From Acanthochlamys bracteata (Eukaryota; Streptophyta; Magnoliopsida; Pandanales; Velloziaceae): 64,000 nt of DNA. A program made the translations under genes and the position numbers. A model generated the notes under the pieces. The model did not search any database, was not told the DNA's origin, and worked only from the letters and a program-made list of their open reading frames with translations. Positions 24,425-35,595 of this stretch are shown here, piece by piece (position 1 is the stretch's first letter; each line of letters begins with the position of its first letter). Where the stretch lies: assembly GCA_019914995.1 (NCBI GenBank), contig CM034129.1, forward strand, positions 2,617,725 through 2,681,724, given 5' to 3'.

Positions 24425-27400
24425 ATGGGTCGCTTGCCAACTTCTCTTCTACTTCTCGGACTCTCTCTCGCTCCTCTCTATCTCTTATCTTCCAGCGAGA
24501 GCCAGACTTCAACTCTACCAGGTATTATCAATCACTCGACCATCTTTCTCTACATTGTAACTGCTTAATCTATTGAAATCTTCAGACCTAAGAAATTGAA
24601 CCAGTGATTAATGGTGTTTATGATCTTCTGTGTTTGATTTTGTTTTCTTTTCCTTTTTGGTACTGTGGCTGGAATTGGGGATTTTGTTTCGGTATTAGTA
24701 TTTTGAACTCTTATAACTTGAACTTAAAATGTTGTAGACTTAATTCAATGATATTCGTTACATGACGATTGTGGGTGGCTATAGTAAGTTTTGTTTGTGG
24801 TACATATAGTTAGAGTCTTACGTGTAAATTGTAAAGGCTATATAGCAGTATCTGCACAATCAATTCTCCAGTCATTCCGCTTCCTTAGTCACACTTTGGT
24901 GGTTATCATATTTGATCTAGTTCTATCTTTCCAACTCTGGTCACTTGGGATATTGGAAGTAACTTCCTAACTTGAGTTTTTTTTTTGGGTTAAGCTGAGC
25001 ATTTTACAATCTCAAGTTTTGAACCTTGTATTCTGGCAGATGTTGGAGTGCACAATCCAACTTTACATATCGTTCCATCAGCAGTTGGGCCTTCCTGCAA
25101 GCGTATACGTGTTTCTGGGATATCAAGGCTGAATATCAAGAGCTATGCGAGCATATTACATCTCAAGGTCATTGCTTCAGATAGTTTAATTAAGAGGCTT
25201 CTCTCAAAAATCCAAGTGCAATTCCACAGGTAAATGATGTATGCAATTTAGCATTGATGAAAATTTGCAAGACTTACTAGTTACTGTTTTTAAGGTCTTT
25301 GTTTAACTTACGAGATGAAGTACAAAATGTTATTCACCTTTGGGACTTCTGCAGGAATGCATCATCTGCGATCTGTCAATTTGAGAATGCTGAGTGGCAC
25401 AGTCTTCAAAATGGTGAATGGAGCACTATGGTATCGCCATACGAAAACAGATTTATTGACATTAAATTTCGTGATGTGGTCCATGGTTCAATTAATATTA
25501 CAGCTAAGGAAGGTGCGAGCTGTTGTAGACTTATCTGTTTTGCAGAACATTACATGATATTCAAATCCAAAACTGACATTCTACTTATGCCTTATACCAA
25601 TTAACTTGGTTTTAATGATGCAGAATTTCAAAAATGGCGTCTGTGCTTTCTTGGTTTTGGGTTCGTTTTGCTATGGTTAGCCCCTATAGTTAGCACCTGG
25701 GTGCCATTTTACTACAGCACTTCGATGGCTCTAGGTGTATTGCTGGTTCTCTTGATGATCTTGTTTCAGGTACTGCCTCCTTCTGTTTGACCTGAACAAT
25801 ACCAAGTGATTAATGATTAATGGATCTGTCTTGCATTTATCTTTGCAATGCAATTTTAGTCTTTTAGATTGTTGGATGCCCTTCAAATTTTACATGATCT
25901 ATAGTTGTCTTTCAATCATTTGTGCGTTTGTTTAGTATTTTTGTAGTCATTTAGGTTCATGTCAGGATGCGAGAATCTGTACACGTGAAAATGCTGAACT
26001 CAAAATCCATACGAAACTGTTTGATTTTAGTTATACATATGCTCTTGTTAGATATGTAGTCATACGATGCCAATCTTTGATTTTCGTTCATAAACAAATT
26101 AACTAATAAAGAAGTTGATATTTGTATTTTTAAAGCCTTTGTAATTGATTAACTATATCTTTTAATGAATCTCGGAAGCTTTGTGCATTTTATTTGACAG
26201 AAGGTCATGCAAATGTATTACTATTCACTTATTCACAGCCTGTAATTTATTTGTGTCTTGCTTTCCTCACTTATATATTGTAGGTGTCAAATGTGCTGAT
26301 TTTGTGAAATCTTTTTTTTTCCATTTTATGAGAAGTTTCTGCGTATGTCAACACGCTGTTTTATAGCTCTGTTTTGTTTCTATAAAAATAATAGATAAAG
26401 TAAAAAGAGAAGTTACTCTTTTATGTTGTATATGGCATCTTTCTTTATTACTGTGCTTATGTTTTCACGCATCCCTTCTTTAGGGAATGAAATTGCTACC
26501 TCTGGGAAGGAAAAACATTCTTTATCTTTCTCTTTATGGGTCATTGGTAAGTTCATAGTTTATGTTGACATCTGATCTTGTTAAGTGGCATCAAACGTTT
26601 TTGAATCAAACTCATGGCATTCTTCAACAGCTTGGAGTTGGTTCTTTTCTGGCTCACTATTTCAGCACATTGGTGAATTCTATTCTTGTTAACCTTGGAC
26701 TGGGAGAGGAGATGCAAAATCCGGTAAGCTATTTTCCACAAACCTCTCTTGTTTCTTAGATAGATTAGGTTACATGTATATTCATTCTGTGTTGTAAAAT
26801 GCTAGTGATTCACATAGGCATGCACGTGAGCATGCACAAATGTATGTGCTTGCTTACATACACATTGTTGCTTCTAGCTGTGGTAAATTGTAGCTCCCTT
26901 GACTTTTCTTGTTCCATTGACTTATCTTGTAACATGCTTTCCATTCACTTATATGATAATTTGTTTTTTGTTTCTGCAGGTGTCAGTTTTCCTACTGGTA
27001 GGAATTATCTTAACAGGAGCTGCTCTAGGCTATTGGATTGTTTGGAAGTTTGTGATATCTGAAGATGGAAATGTTGATTCTAGTATTGCTCAGTTTGTGA
27101 AGTGGGCAATGCGTATCATAGCAGCAGTCTCAATCTTTCAGGTACACCTTTTACTGGTTCTAACTATGAGACAGCTGTTGCTCTAGGCTATTTGGGTGAT
27201 TAATGACTGCATGTACATTCATTCATCTGATGATCAAGTCGTTGTTACCGCACTGACTACTTTAGATTTGAATGGATTTGCCATTTGATTTGTAGGTTTT
27301 CCCACATTCAGGAAGCTTTAAATTGTCTGTTCGTTGTTGGCTGCAGTTAAACCAGTTATATTTGGTATTACTGATGTCTGACTTTCCTTTCTCTACATTT

Positions 27401-28497
27401 TTTGGCAGAGTACTCCTGATGTTATTCTAGCAGCAGCTGTAATGTTTGTTTCTTCCATTATTTGCACTTCTATTTCTCCCACAAAGTGGAAGACGCTCTC
27501 AAAGAAGTAAGTTGTGCTTAACATATAAAAATGGATAAAACCCTTATCTGTCATCTTAGATATTAAGGGCTGTTTAATTATGGAACTATTGTACTGTTGC
27601 AGGCAACAAGGACAGACATCAAATTTTAATAAATGGAAAAGAAAAGCTAGGCAAGCAGCAGCAACTCATAGAAATATTGAGTTCTTCAGCCGCTCACCAC
27701 AAAAAAGATATGGACGAGCTTCTTGGGACAGTTCTCTTACCCCTTGGTCGAGCACACCAAAGAAAGGTGTCATTATACAGCTCTCTTCATTTCTTGTTTA
27801 GAAGTTTGTATATCATTGCTAAGTTTATGTTGTTATAACTTTAGGACTTCTTAACCGGTTTTGTTCCTGATAATCATTAATGATAAAAATGTATGATAGT
27901 TTGCTAATGAATGGAGTTTTTACTTCAAAACAATGGATCCCCTCTTCCTTCCATCAACCACACTCTGTATTGACAATGATGTGTATCTCAACTGCTGGTG
28001 GATATTTCTCAAGAGCAAATACATCAAAGCACCTAATAAACTTAAATCTATCGACGGAGTTTTAGCATTTATTTTCCTTCTTATTGATTTTTTGTTTATT
28101 AGAATTTGTTCTATGACGGAAACCTATTGAAATTTGCTGTTTGAATTCAGACACTTGCCATTTTCTTGTTAATTGAAGTTTCTTTCATTTTGCAGCAAGG
28201 GCTTATGTGTCTCCTACCAAGAAAGTGTTGCAGCAGCAAGATTACTACTCTTCCTTCCACAGTGTACCCTCAAATAAGTTCTCAAAGAAAGAGTGGGAGG
28301 ACTTCACGCGAGACTCTACTAGGGAAGCCCTTTCTGAGTGGGCCTCGACTCCTGAGGTTGCAGACTGGCTTGCTGACAATGCTCACCGAATGCAGCTTGA
28401 ACCTAATACCAGTTCTGATATGGCGAGCTCTGAGGATTCCTCAGAGGAAACTGCAGTGGACAATGGCAGTGGGCTTGGCCTCTTAAAGTGGTATTAA
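24425..28497 (+). CDS. NEMP/TMEM194-family nuclear-envelope membrane protein (PNET2-like)
   Basis: Ten exons (24425-24521, 25040-25229, 25355-25512, 25624-25769, 26484-26546, 26631-26723, 26980-27141, 27409-27506, 27603-27766, 28196-28497) join in phase to 490 aa. The start at 24425 opens a signal peptide (about 1-25, LLLLGLSLAPLYLL). A lumenal domain follows (about 26-150) with a CQF-containing segment, then roughly five hydrophobic helices between about 155 and 330. A long basic/serine-rich C-terminal region (about 337-490) contains the FTRDSTREALSEWASTPE block and an acidic tail. This layout (signal, lumenal beta-rich domain, membrane cluster, nucleoplasmic tail) fits the NEMP/TMEM194 family, whose plant members were described as PNET2 inner-nuclear-membrane proteins linked to chromatin organisation. 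Assignment is by architecture and remembered sequence, so the family is likely but the orthologue is not fixed. Confidence 0.82.
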
Positions 28498-28684
28498 GCT
28501 GACCTTAATATAACATGTTTATGCTAGACAGGAATTGACTACTATGTTAGGGTATCTAGCCCCATTGCTAAATATACTGCATTTTTGGTTGGTGGGTGGC
28601 AGTTAGCAGAGGAACCTGTACCAGTAGTATGTTGCATAACTTGATAGTTAATAGGCTAGTCAAGAGGCTTTTACTATAAAATTG

Positions 28685-28930
28685 TCCATTCCACAAAAGC
28701 AGCTTTTCATTTTTCTATTTTACGTTTTTCAATACATCTTTTATAAGTCTTAGAGAATTTATTTAAAAGTTTAGAAAGTAAAAAAAAAAATTTACGCAGT
28801 GAGATTTTATTATTATTTTATTATTATTTTTTTGAGGTAAAAAAAGTAGAGCTTGTTTTTTCAAAAAAAGACAAAAATATTTTTTGTTTTAGAAAAGCTC
28901 TATTTCAAAAATACTCCCAAATGCTCTATT
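28685..28930. mobile_element. MITE family 2 copy B (reverse orientation)
   Basis: Reverse complement of the family 2 pattern: 'aaaagctctatttcaaaaatactcccaaatgc' is at the right end and 'agcttttcatttttctattttacg' at the left. It starts about 190 bp after the NEMP stop codon. The ends are worn. Confidence 0.6.
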
Positions 28931-30141
28931 ATAAAGTTATTCTGTTTGTTAAGGCGTTTAACCTGTTTGGTGTAAGGGCTGATGCTAATTAGTGATGATT
29001 CCAGTCATGACTGCTATGCATAGTTGTCTTCTACTCGGTGCCATTTTTCAAATGGTTTATATGAAATAAGTTCAATTTCATTTGATAAATATCAGTCAAC
29101 ATTTTTGTTCCATGATTCGATCTGTCCTCTATGAAGGATGAGTCTATAACACTTGTTCCAGTCTGTTGGTAATCAAGAGAAGGTGAACCACATTCATGTT
29201 GTTCATTCGGTTTGAGGATTAATGTCATGCAGAGCATGATGAAGTTGCTGGTGAAGTAGAAGCTTCCATGTAGAGTCGATACAATACTTTGGATGGTATG
29301 TATTGTCTATGAGTTCCGAAGATCAGGATTTTGTAAGTGAAATGTACTTGAATGCACAATGAACTTTTGCACTCTCTCCCTATAGGATGACACGTGTAGT
29401 AGACGTATTAATCTTTCATCGGTAAAGTGTTTGGGTCTTTTGTTGTATCAAACTTTGCCTGTCCAAGAATATCATGTAATCACTGTAGGAGGAAAAGGGT
29501 TCTAAGATGATTTTTCTGATGTATAGTCTTCGTGTTTAAAAGGAAAATTTGTGTATTTTAACAAATTATGGGCAGTTTCTTAATTGATAACCAATATGTG
29601 TAGTGGGATTTTGAGTTCATCATATTGAATAATTTATTGCTTGTTTTGCTATAATCATGTTATGCTTGCCATCAGCTCTATAAATTGCGGAAGGAGATGC
29701 TGAAGGAATGTTTGGCGGTGTTTATTTTTGTTTATCTTATCTTTTTATTTTTTATTATATTTTTAATAAAATATTTAAATTTTAATTAATTTTTTTAGAA
29801 TTTAAAAAATATAAATATTTTATTTCGTAAAATTTTGTTATTATTTATTTGTATTATTTTTAAAAAATATTTTTTGTTTAAATTTTTTTTCAAAGCAATT
29901 CTAAATATCCTTTTTAAGAAACTATGCTAAGAAGCAAGGTTTTAACGGACTCATTTTTATAACAAGTAAACAAGCCTATAGTCATATAATAATAAATTAA
30001 GGACCTTCACTTCAGTAAAAAGTCAAATGTCATAAGCATAATATCAATTTTCCCGCAGTTAACTCTATAGTAATTGTTTTAGAAAAAATCAATTTGGACA
30101 ATTCATAAGAGACTATCTTTGTTAGCACTGTTCGAAGACTA

Positions 30142-30302
30142 AGAGTGTTTGATAAAAACTTTTTAATAATAATTTCAGTTAATGTTTTTTATAAAATTAT
30201 TTATTATTTATTATTATTATTAGATAAAAATAAAAAATTTTTATTTTAAAAAATTAAAAATATTCTTTTTTAAAAATATTTTAAAAATATTCCAAACACT
30301 CT
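30142..30302. mobile_element. Small MITE-like foldback element
   Basis: A 160 bp AT-rich segment with terminal inverted repeats AAGAGTGTTTGAT and TCCAAACACTCTCTT. It resembles the family 2 ends but is shorter and has a different interior. Confidence 0.55.
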
Positions 30303-30497
30303 CTTAGTCCAACTCTTTGGCTTCTTGGGCACAAATATATTACTAAAAGTTCTGCCCTGAATTAAATACAGATTGAGAACAAGAAACAAGCTTATCAATC
30401 GTACTTTTCAGTAGAAATTTTTTGAAAACATTAAAAATAAAAGAAATAGGAAACACAAGCAAATACGAAACAGGCCCTTAAATTTTCTGTGTTTAGC

Positions 30498-30503
30498 GGC
30501 CCA
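30498..30503 (-). promoter_or_regulatory. Site II-like GGCCCA box upstream of BPM
   Basis: GGCCCA (TGGGCC on the minus strand) lies about 280 bp before the BPM start codon. It is a single short motif, so support is weak. Confidence 0.3.
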
Positions 30504-30779
30504 TTTAAAACTAAAACCAGCTCATTTGTTGTTAAATTACCGCGTTATAAAATTCCAATATTTCCAAATTCCCGAAAATAACTTATACCGACTTTGTCTC
30601 CCTACACAAACTAATCAAAACCGAAACCAAGCAGTGTAAAAGATTCATTCACAAATTTCTTCCCAAAATTCCATTCCTCCAAATCCTTCAAATTTCTCTT
30701 TAATTTCAAACAATCATGATTTAGTCTCCGTTCGGTTGGTGATTCGGATTTCAATTAACAACACCTTCAACCGGAATCA

Positions 30780-33724
30780 ATGGCAGATACGGCGGGGATG
30801 ACGGCGGCGGCTGTGGGGGGAGGATCGGCAGCTACGAGCTCCCGTTCGGTGACCGAGACAGTTAATGGGTCCCACAAGTTCGTTATTCAGGGTTATTCGT
30901 TAGCTAAGGGTATGGGGGTTGGTAAGCACATTGCTAGCGATACGTTCACCGTCGGTGGTTATCAGTGGGCGGTTTATTTCTACCCTGATGGAAAGAATCC
31001 CGAAGATAATTCGGCTTATGTTTCGGTTTTCATCGCGTTGGCTTCTGAGGGTACCGATGTACGGGCGTTGTTCGAGCTCACGCTGATCGATCAGAGCGGA
31101 AAGGGAAAGCACAAGGTTCATTCGCATTTTGATCGGTCGCTTGAGAGCGGGCCATATACGCTCAAGTACCGTGGTAGCATGTGGTAAGGACTTGATTTCT
31201 CCTTGAAAAGTTAGTTTCTGGTCTGACCATAATCACAACATTTGAGGTTGTTGGCGGAATTTTTTGCAATTAGTAATACACCTAGTAACTAAAGGTTTCA
31301 CGTAAAATTCCTGAATTTTTGAATTGCTGTGAATGGTTTGAGAATTTTTCACTAGACGTGTTTAATGAAAAAGGTTTAAAAGTTATTTGTCTAATATGTG
31401 AGTTGAAATGTATATAGCTGATGTTATGCATGCAGTTTCCAATTTGCTGTTTTAGCTAGGCTACATTTGCCTGTTTTTGTTTTAATAATATGTTATGCTT
31501 GCTCATGTCTTGTATGTGATGCAAACTTTTTGTATTGTTTCTTGTTACTATGAACACTTCCTCACCATCTTCCACACCACCAATGAGCCAAATTACCAAT
31601 AAAGTCCTCTTGTAAGTGATTGTAGTATCATGGCTATGTTGTGGAGGATTAATATTGTACTGCCAGAAATATAACTTGGGGGAAGTTGCAATATCTGGCA
31701 GTATGTTTCTATTAGCTGAATTAGTTGTTGCCCCATCAAGGCTGTTATGGAGATCCTCAAGCCTATAAGTCAGTTTTACTCCTTCTCCCATTTACTATGA
31801 CTTTAAGACATATAGACAGGAATTTATTCTATATAAAAATTGCAACTCTATTCTTCCCTTCTCTCAAAGCTAATCTAATTCATTTTGTTTATGATTTGTC
31901 TAGATACAGGAATATTATTCTTATGTCTGTTCCCCAAATATGACTTTGCAATATCGTGTGCGGACCTAGATGGTATACGTTTTTGTGCATGAGTCTCGGG
32001 AGAAGCCTGAGAGAATGTATGTTTGATCATATTCATACTCCCTCTAAATGCATTCTGGATGGACATGTCTACTTTAATGTTATATGCATATTGAAGGAAA
32101 ATTACTTTTGTATATCTGAATGAAAGAACCTTTCTTGTCAGGGGTTATAAGCGCTTCTTCAGGCGTGCTGCACTTGAAACCTCGGATTTCCTGAAGGAGG
32201 ATTGCTTGAAAATACATTGCACTGTTGGGGTTGTGGTGTCTGGCACAGATTATTCTAGACCACACACTATACATGTCCCAGACTCTGATATAGGATTACA
32301 CTTTGGCACTCTTTTAGAAAACCAAGAAGGTGCAGATGTTGTCTTTGATGTGGCTGGCACAAAGTTTAATGCTCATAAGTTGGTGTTAGCGGCACGATCT
32401 CCTCTGCTTAAAACTGAACTTTTTGAAGGACCAGAAGACGAAAAAAGTGAAATTATAATATCTGATTTGGAGCCCCAAGTTTTTAAGGTTAGTTTCATAT
32501 ACATTTCACCTTTTTAGGCTTTGCGATACTTATAGTATAACAATTGGTAAATTGTGCCTCATTTTTCTGTTTGCCAGGCCATTTTGCACTTCATATACAC
32601 TGACACCCTTGTCGAAGATGAAGTCTTAGCTGCTTCAGGTTCTCCTATTTCTTCAGTATCAGATACATTAGCTGCAAAGATACTAGCTGCAGCTGATAAA
32701 TATGGATTGGAAAGGTTGCGGCTAATGTGTGAAGCTTACATTTGCAAGGATATCTCTGTAAACTCTGTTGCCAGCATCCTGGCGTTAGCTGATCTTTATC
32801 ATGCAATGGAACTGAAGGCTGTTTGTTTAAAATTTTCTGCTGAAAACCTTGCAGGTAATGTTGTGTACTTAAAACCTTTAAGTGTCCATGAAGTTTGTAG
32901 AATAAGCTGCTTTGCATGATATATTTTCTACTTGACATTTTTAGCCTGTGAGTACTGCGTTGTCCCCTGTCCAGGTAAGAATGTTTACGGATACACTGAA
33001 ATAACTGCAGTTATCATTCTATTACCTCCAGTATATGGTGTTGCGGTTTCTTAAGTGTGAAAGCGATAAGAGCTTAAGCGATATGCAGAAGCTTTACTAT
33101 TAATTAAGGACGTGTTACTCTGTTTATTGGATACAATAAGCTCTGATAAAATGTGATGCATGTTAAAAAGCATATACTCAAGTTAAAATTACTATGTTCC
33201 TGTTCCGTGCAAAGATGTAAAAGGGTTTCATAATGACTGAAGTATAAACTAGCCAAAGATGTTTATGATGCCTGCACCAGTTTGATTTTCCCCCCTACAA
33301 TCTATAACATCCTAGAAAGTATATCTGGGTTGTTGGTTGAAATTTTGGTGGATAGAGATTTAGGGTGGTGCTTTTCAGAACTGGAGCATTAAGTTTAAGT
33401 TGTTTCAGACCTCTATTGTCGCACCTAGGTTCCAACAGCGGTTTTAGAATCATGTTACTATCATCTTGTCACCTTTTGCTAATGTTATCATATTGACGTT
33501 GTTTTTCGCAATCGCTAGAACTGCTGATTGTGTCTATGCTTTCTCCAGCTGTTATGCGGTCAAGTGGATTTGAGTGCCTTAGCCCACCACTGCAATCTGA
33601 GATTTTGAAGACAGTTGCTGGCTGTGATGAAGAATGCAGCAGTGGTGGAAAGAGCAGAAGCGTATGGGCCCAGCTTTCTGATGGTGGTGATACTAATGGA
33701 CGTAGGGTAAGGCCGCGGAGTTGA
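30780..33724 (+). CDS. BPM4: MATH-BTB adaptor protein, BPM4-like
   Basis: Four exons (30780-31183, 32142-32487, 32578-32854, 33549-33724) join in phase to 400 aa. The first 20 residues are a low-complexity G/A/S leader. A MATH domain spans about 25-165 ([34 protein letters not shown]). A BTB/POZ domain spans about 190-310 ([34 protein letters not shown]), followed by a BACK-like C-terminal part ending [24 protein letters not shown] proteins are substrate adaptors of CUL3 ubiquitin ligases. In Arabidopsis they target HB6, MYB56, ERF/AP2 factors and PP2CA phosphatases, so they tune ABA and lipid responses, mainly in the nucleus. The C-terminal [10 protein letters not shown] block is what I remember from BPM4 rather than BPM1-3, and BPM4 also fits the gene neighbourhood. 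BPM5/6 remain possible. Confidence 0.93.
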
Positions 33725-34120
33725 TGGCTCTTAGTACTGCTTGTACATTGTAAAAGGCCGGAAGTTGTATATGAGTAGCTACATCTCATGTATCTGATTG
33801 TGTGTTTTTTTGGTGGAAATCGGTGTTTAATTGTATGATTGTAGATTATCACCAGCCGTCGAACTCGTTAAAGATTATGACAGAAATTTGAAAAGCTGGT
33901 ATAGGAGCATTAGCCTCAAGCTTATGTTTTTACGAAACTTTGCCTAAATAAGGTTACATAGTCGCACTTGTGTGGATCAACTGTGCGTCCCTATTCTCTG
34001 TGTCAACGTATTGAATCCAAACGAACAAGCAGATTCCAGTTCTCTTGCTTTTTGTTATTCAAGTTTTGTTACTTAGAGGTAAAATCTTCTTACTCAAAAT
34101 TGATGGACAGAGCTTTCCCC

Positions 34121-34417
34121 TTTCTTGTATTCAAATATCCGTAACTGAGTTTTGTGAAAGTGAAAAGTAAAAAATAGAGTTTTTTGAAAAACGAGTGAAA
34201 GTGGAGTTCAATGTTTGTGTTTCAATAGATTTTGAAAGTGTGTTGAAAATTAAAATATATAATTGTATTGGAAAGTGTGTAAATAAAAAAGTTGAAATTA
34301 GAATTTCGCACGTAGAAGTGAAGTTTTGAATTTTTTGTGTAATTAAAATATATGAACTGTTTGGAATTCAAAATCTGGTGGAGGAAAGTGAAGTTACGGA
34401 TATTTTGAAACACGCCC
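34121..34417. mobile_element. Tourist-like MITE, family 1 copy 3 (worn left end)
   Basis: The interior aligns with copy 2 ('gtaactgagttttgtgaaagtg', 'gtgtgtaaataaaaaagttg', 'attaaaatatatgaactgtt'). The right end is intact (TTTGAAACACGCCC followed by TAA), but the left terminal repeat has decayed to 'tgtattcaaatatccg'. It lies about 400 bp after the BPM stop. Confidence 0.78.
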
Positions 34418-34801
34418 TAAGTCATACATGGATGGCTGATCTGCTGATGCTGTTGGTTCCATCTCTTTGATGATTTTACTTCAAACTCTTCTATCAAATG
34501 TTATGAAAAGAGTTAGAAGGGACTAATTGACATTACTTTTTTTTCAAAGAGTAACTTTTTAATTTTTAATTTTATATTTTTTAATATATTTGTTATAGAT
34601 ATTTAGAGAATTTATTTAAAATTAAAAAATATAAAAGATTTTACGTAATAAATTTTTTTTATTACTAATTATTATAATTATTTTTAGATTAAAAAATAGA
34701 TTTATTTTTAAAAAACAAAAATATTTTCAAATTTAAAAAAAATTTATTTAAAATCACTCCAATCAGTCTAGAAATTATTCCAGGCTAGTTATTAGAAATT
34801 A

Positions 34802-35057
34802 GGGCGTCTGCGAGTGCTTATGAAATAGAACTTTTCTAAAATTGAAAGTATTTTTATTTTTTTTGAAAAACGAGCTCTATTTTTTACTTCAAAAAAATAA
34901 TAATAAATACAATAAAAAAATCTAATTATGTAGAATTTTTTTACACTTTCTAAATTTTTAAATAAAATTTTTAAATACTTATAAAATATATATTAAAAAA
35001 TATAAAATAAAAAATTAAAAAAGAGCGTTTGGAAACGCAATCCCAAACAACCTCTCT
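34802..35057. mobile_element. MITE family 2 copy C
   Basis: Starts GGGCGTCTGCGAGTGCTTATGA and continues with 'aaatagaacttttcta' and 'gaaaaacgagctcta' as in copy A. It ends in GAGCGTTTGG and 'cccaaac'. The centre is very AT-rich. Confidence 0.65.
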
Positions 35058-35330
35058 AATTGGGCATTTTGATATTACTATTAAAAAATGTACATTTCAA
35101 TTTTTTAATTATATAATATTTTATAGAATTTACTTAAAATTTAAATATTAAAATTTTATTTCGTAAGATTTTATTATTAGTTATTATTTTTTTAAAATAA
35201 AAGCATAAAATTTACTTTTTAAAATAAGGCAAAAATATTGTATTTTAGAAGATCATTTTTTTTAAACACTCTTATTTTTCATAATATTGGAATTTATCAA
35301 GGATTTAAAAGAAATATAAAACAGAGAAAT

Positions 35331-35343
35331 TGGGCCTAGCCCA
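35331..35343. promoter_or_regulatory. Overlapping palindromic site II boxes before NAR1
   Basis: TGGGCCTAGCCCA is a compact inverted pair of site II-type hexamers about 255 bp upstream of the NAR1 ATG. This is the kind of TCP-binding element common before plant housekeeping genes. Based on motif match only. Confidence 0.5.
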
Positions 35344-35595
35344 TTACGAATGTTTTGTCAGCTTACTCAATTCTACTGTGAATTAGAGTATAAACACGCC
35401 AGCTCGTTCCCGCTGCCGCAATCTTCCCTCCACCGCCTCGGTCTCTCTTTCTTTCTCGATCAAACTTCAATACCCCTAACTTTATAAACGTTATAGACCC
35501 GTTCCTTCTTCTTGATAGAATTGACCAAAGAGATACTTAGAAAATTTGTCATTCTATTAGTGACTCGATTAGTCGGTGATCGACGGTGGAGGGAG

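Larger units (their letters stand above)
28498..30779. other. NEMP-BPM intergenic region
   Basis: Holds a family 2 MITE (28685-28930), about 750 bp with no recognisable feature, an AT-rich foldback-like stretch near 29715-29912, a small element at 30142-30302, and the BPM promoter. No gene seen. Confidence 0.55.
33725..35595. other. BPM-NAR1 intergenic region packed with MITE remnants
   Basis: About 1.9 kb. After the BPM 3' flank come a family 1 MITE (34121-34417), an AT-rich relic at about 34530-34760 related to family 2 in reverse, a clearer family 2 copy (34802-35057), another worn foldback-like piece (about 35058-35280), and then the NAR1 promoter. No gene seen. Confidence 0.6.

Noticed and set aside
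29715-29912. AT-rich stretch as a MITE
   Set aside because: Ends do not form a convincing inverted repeat; left as a possible relic in the intergenic note.
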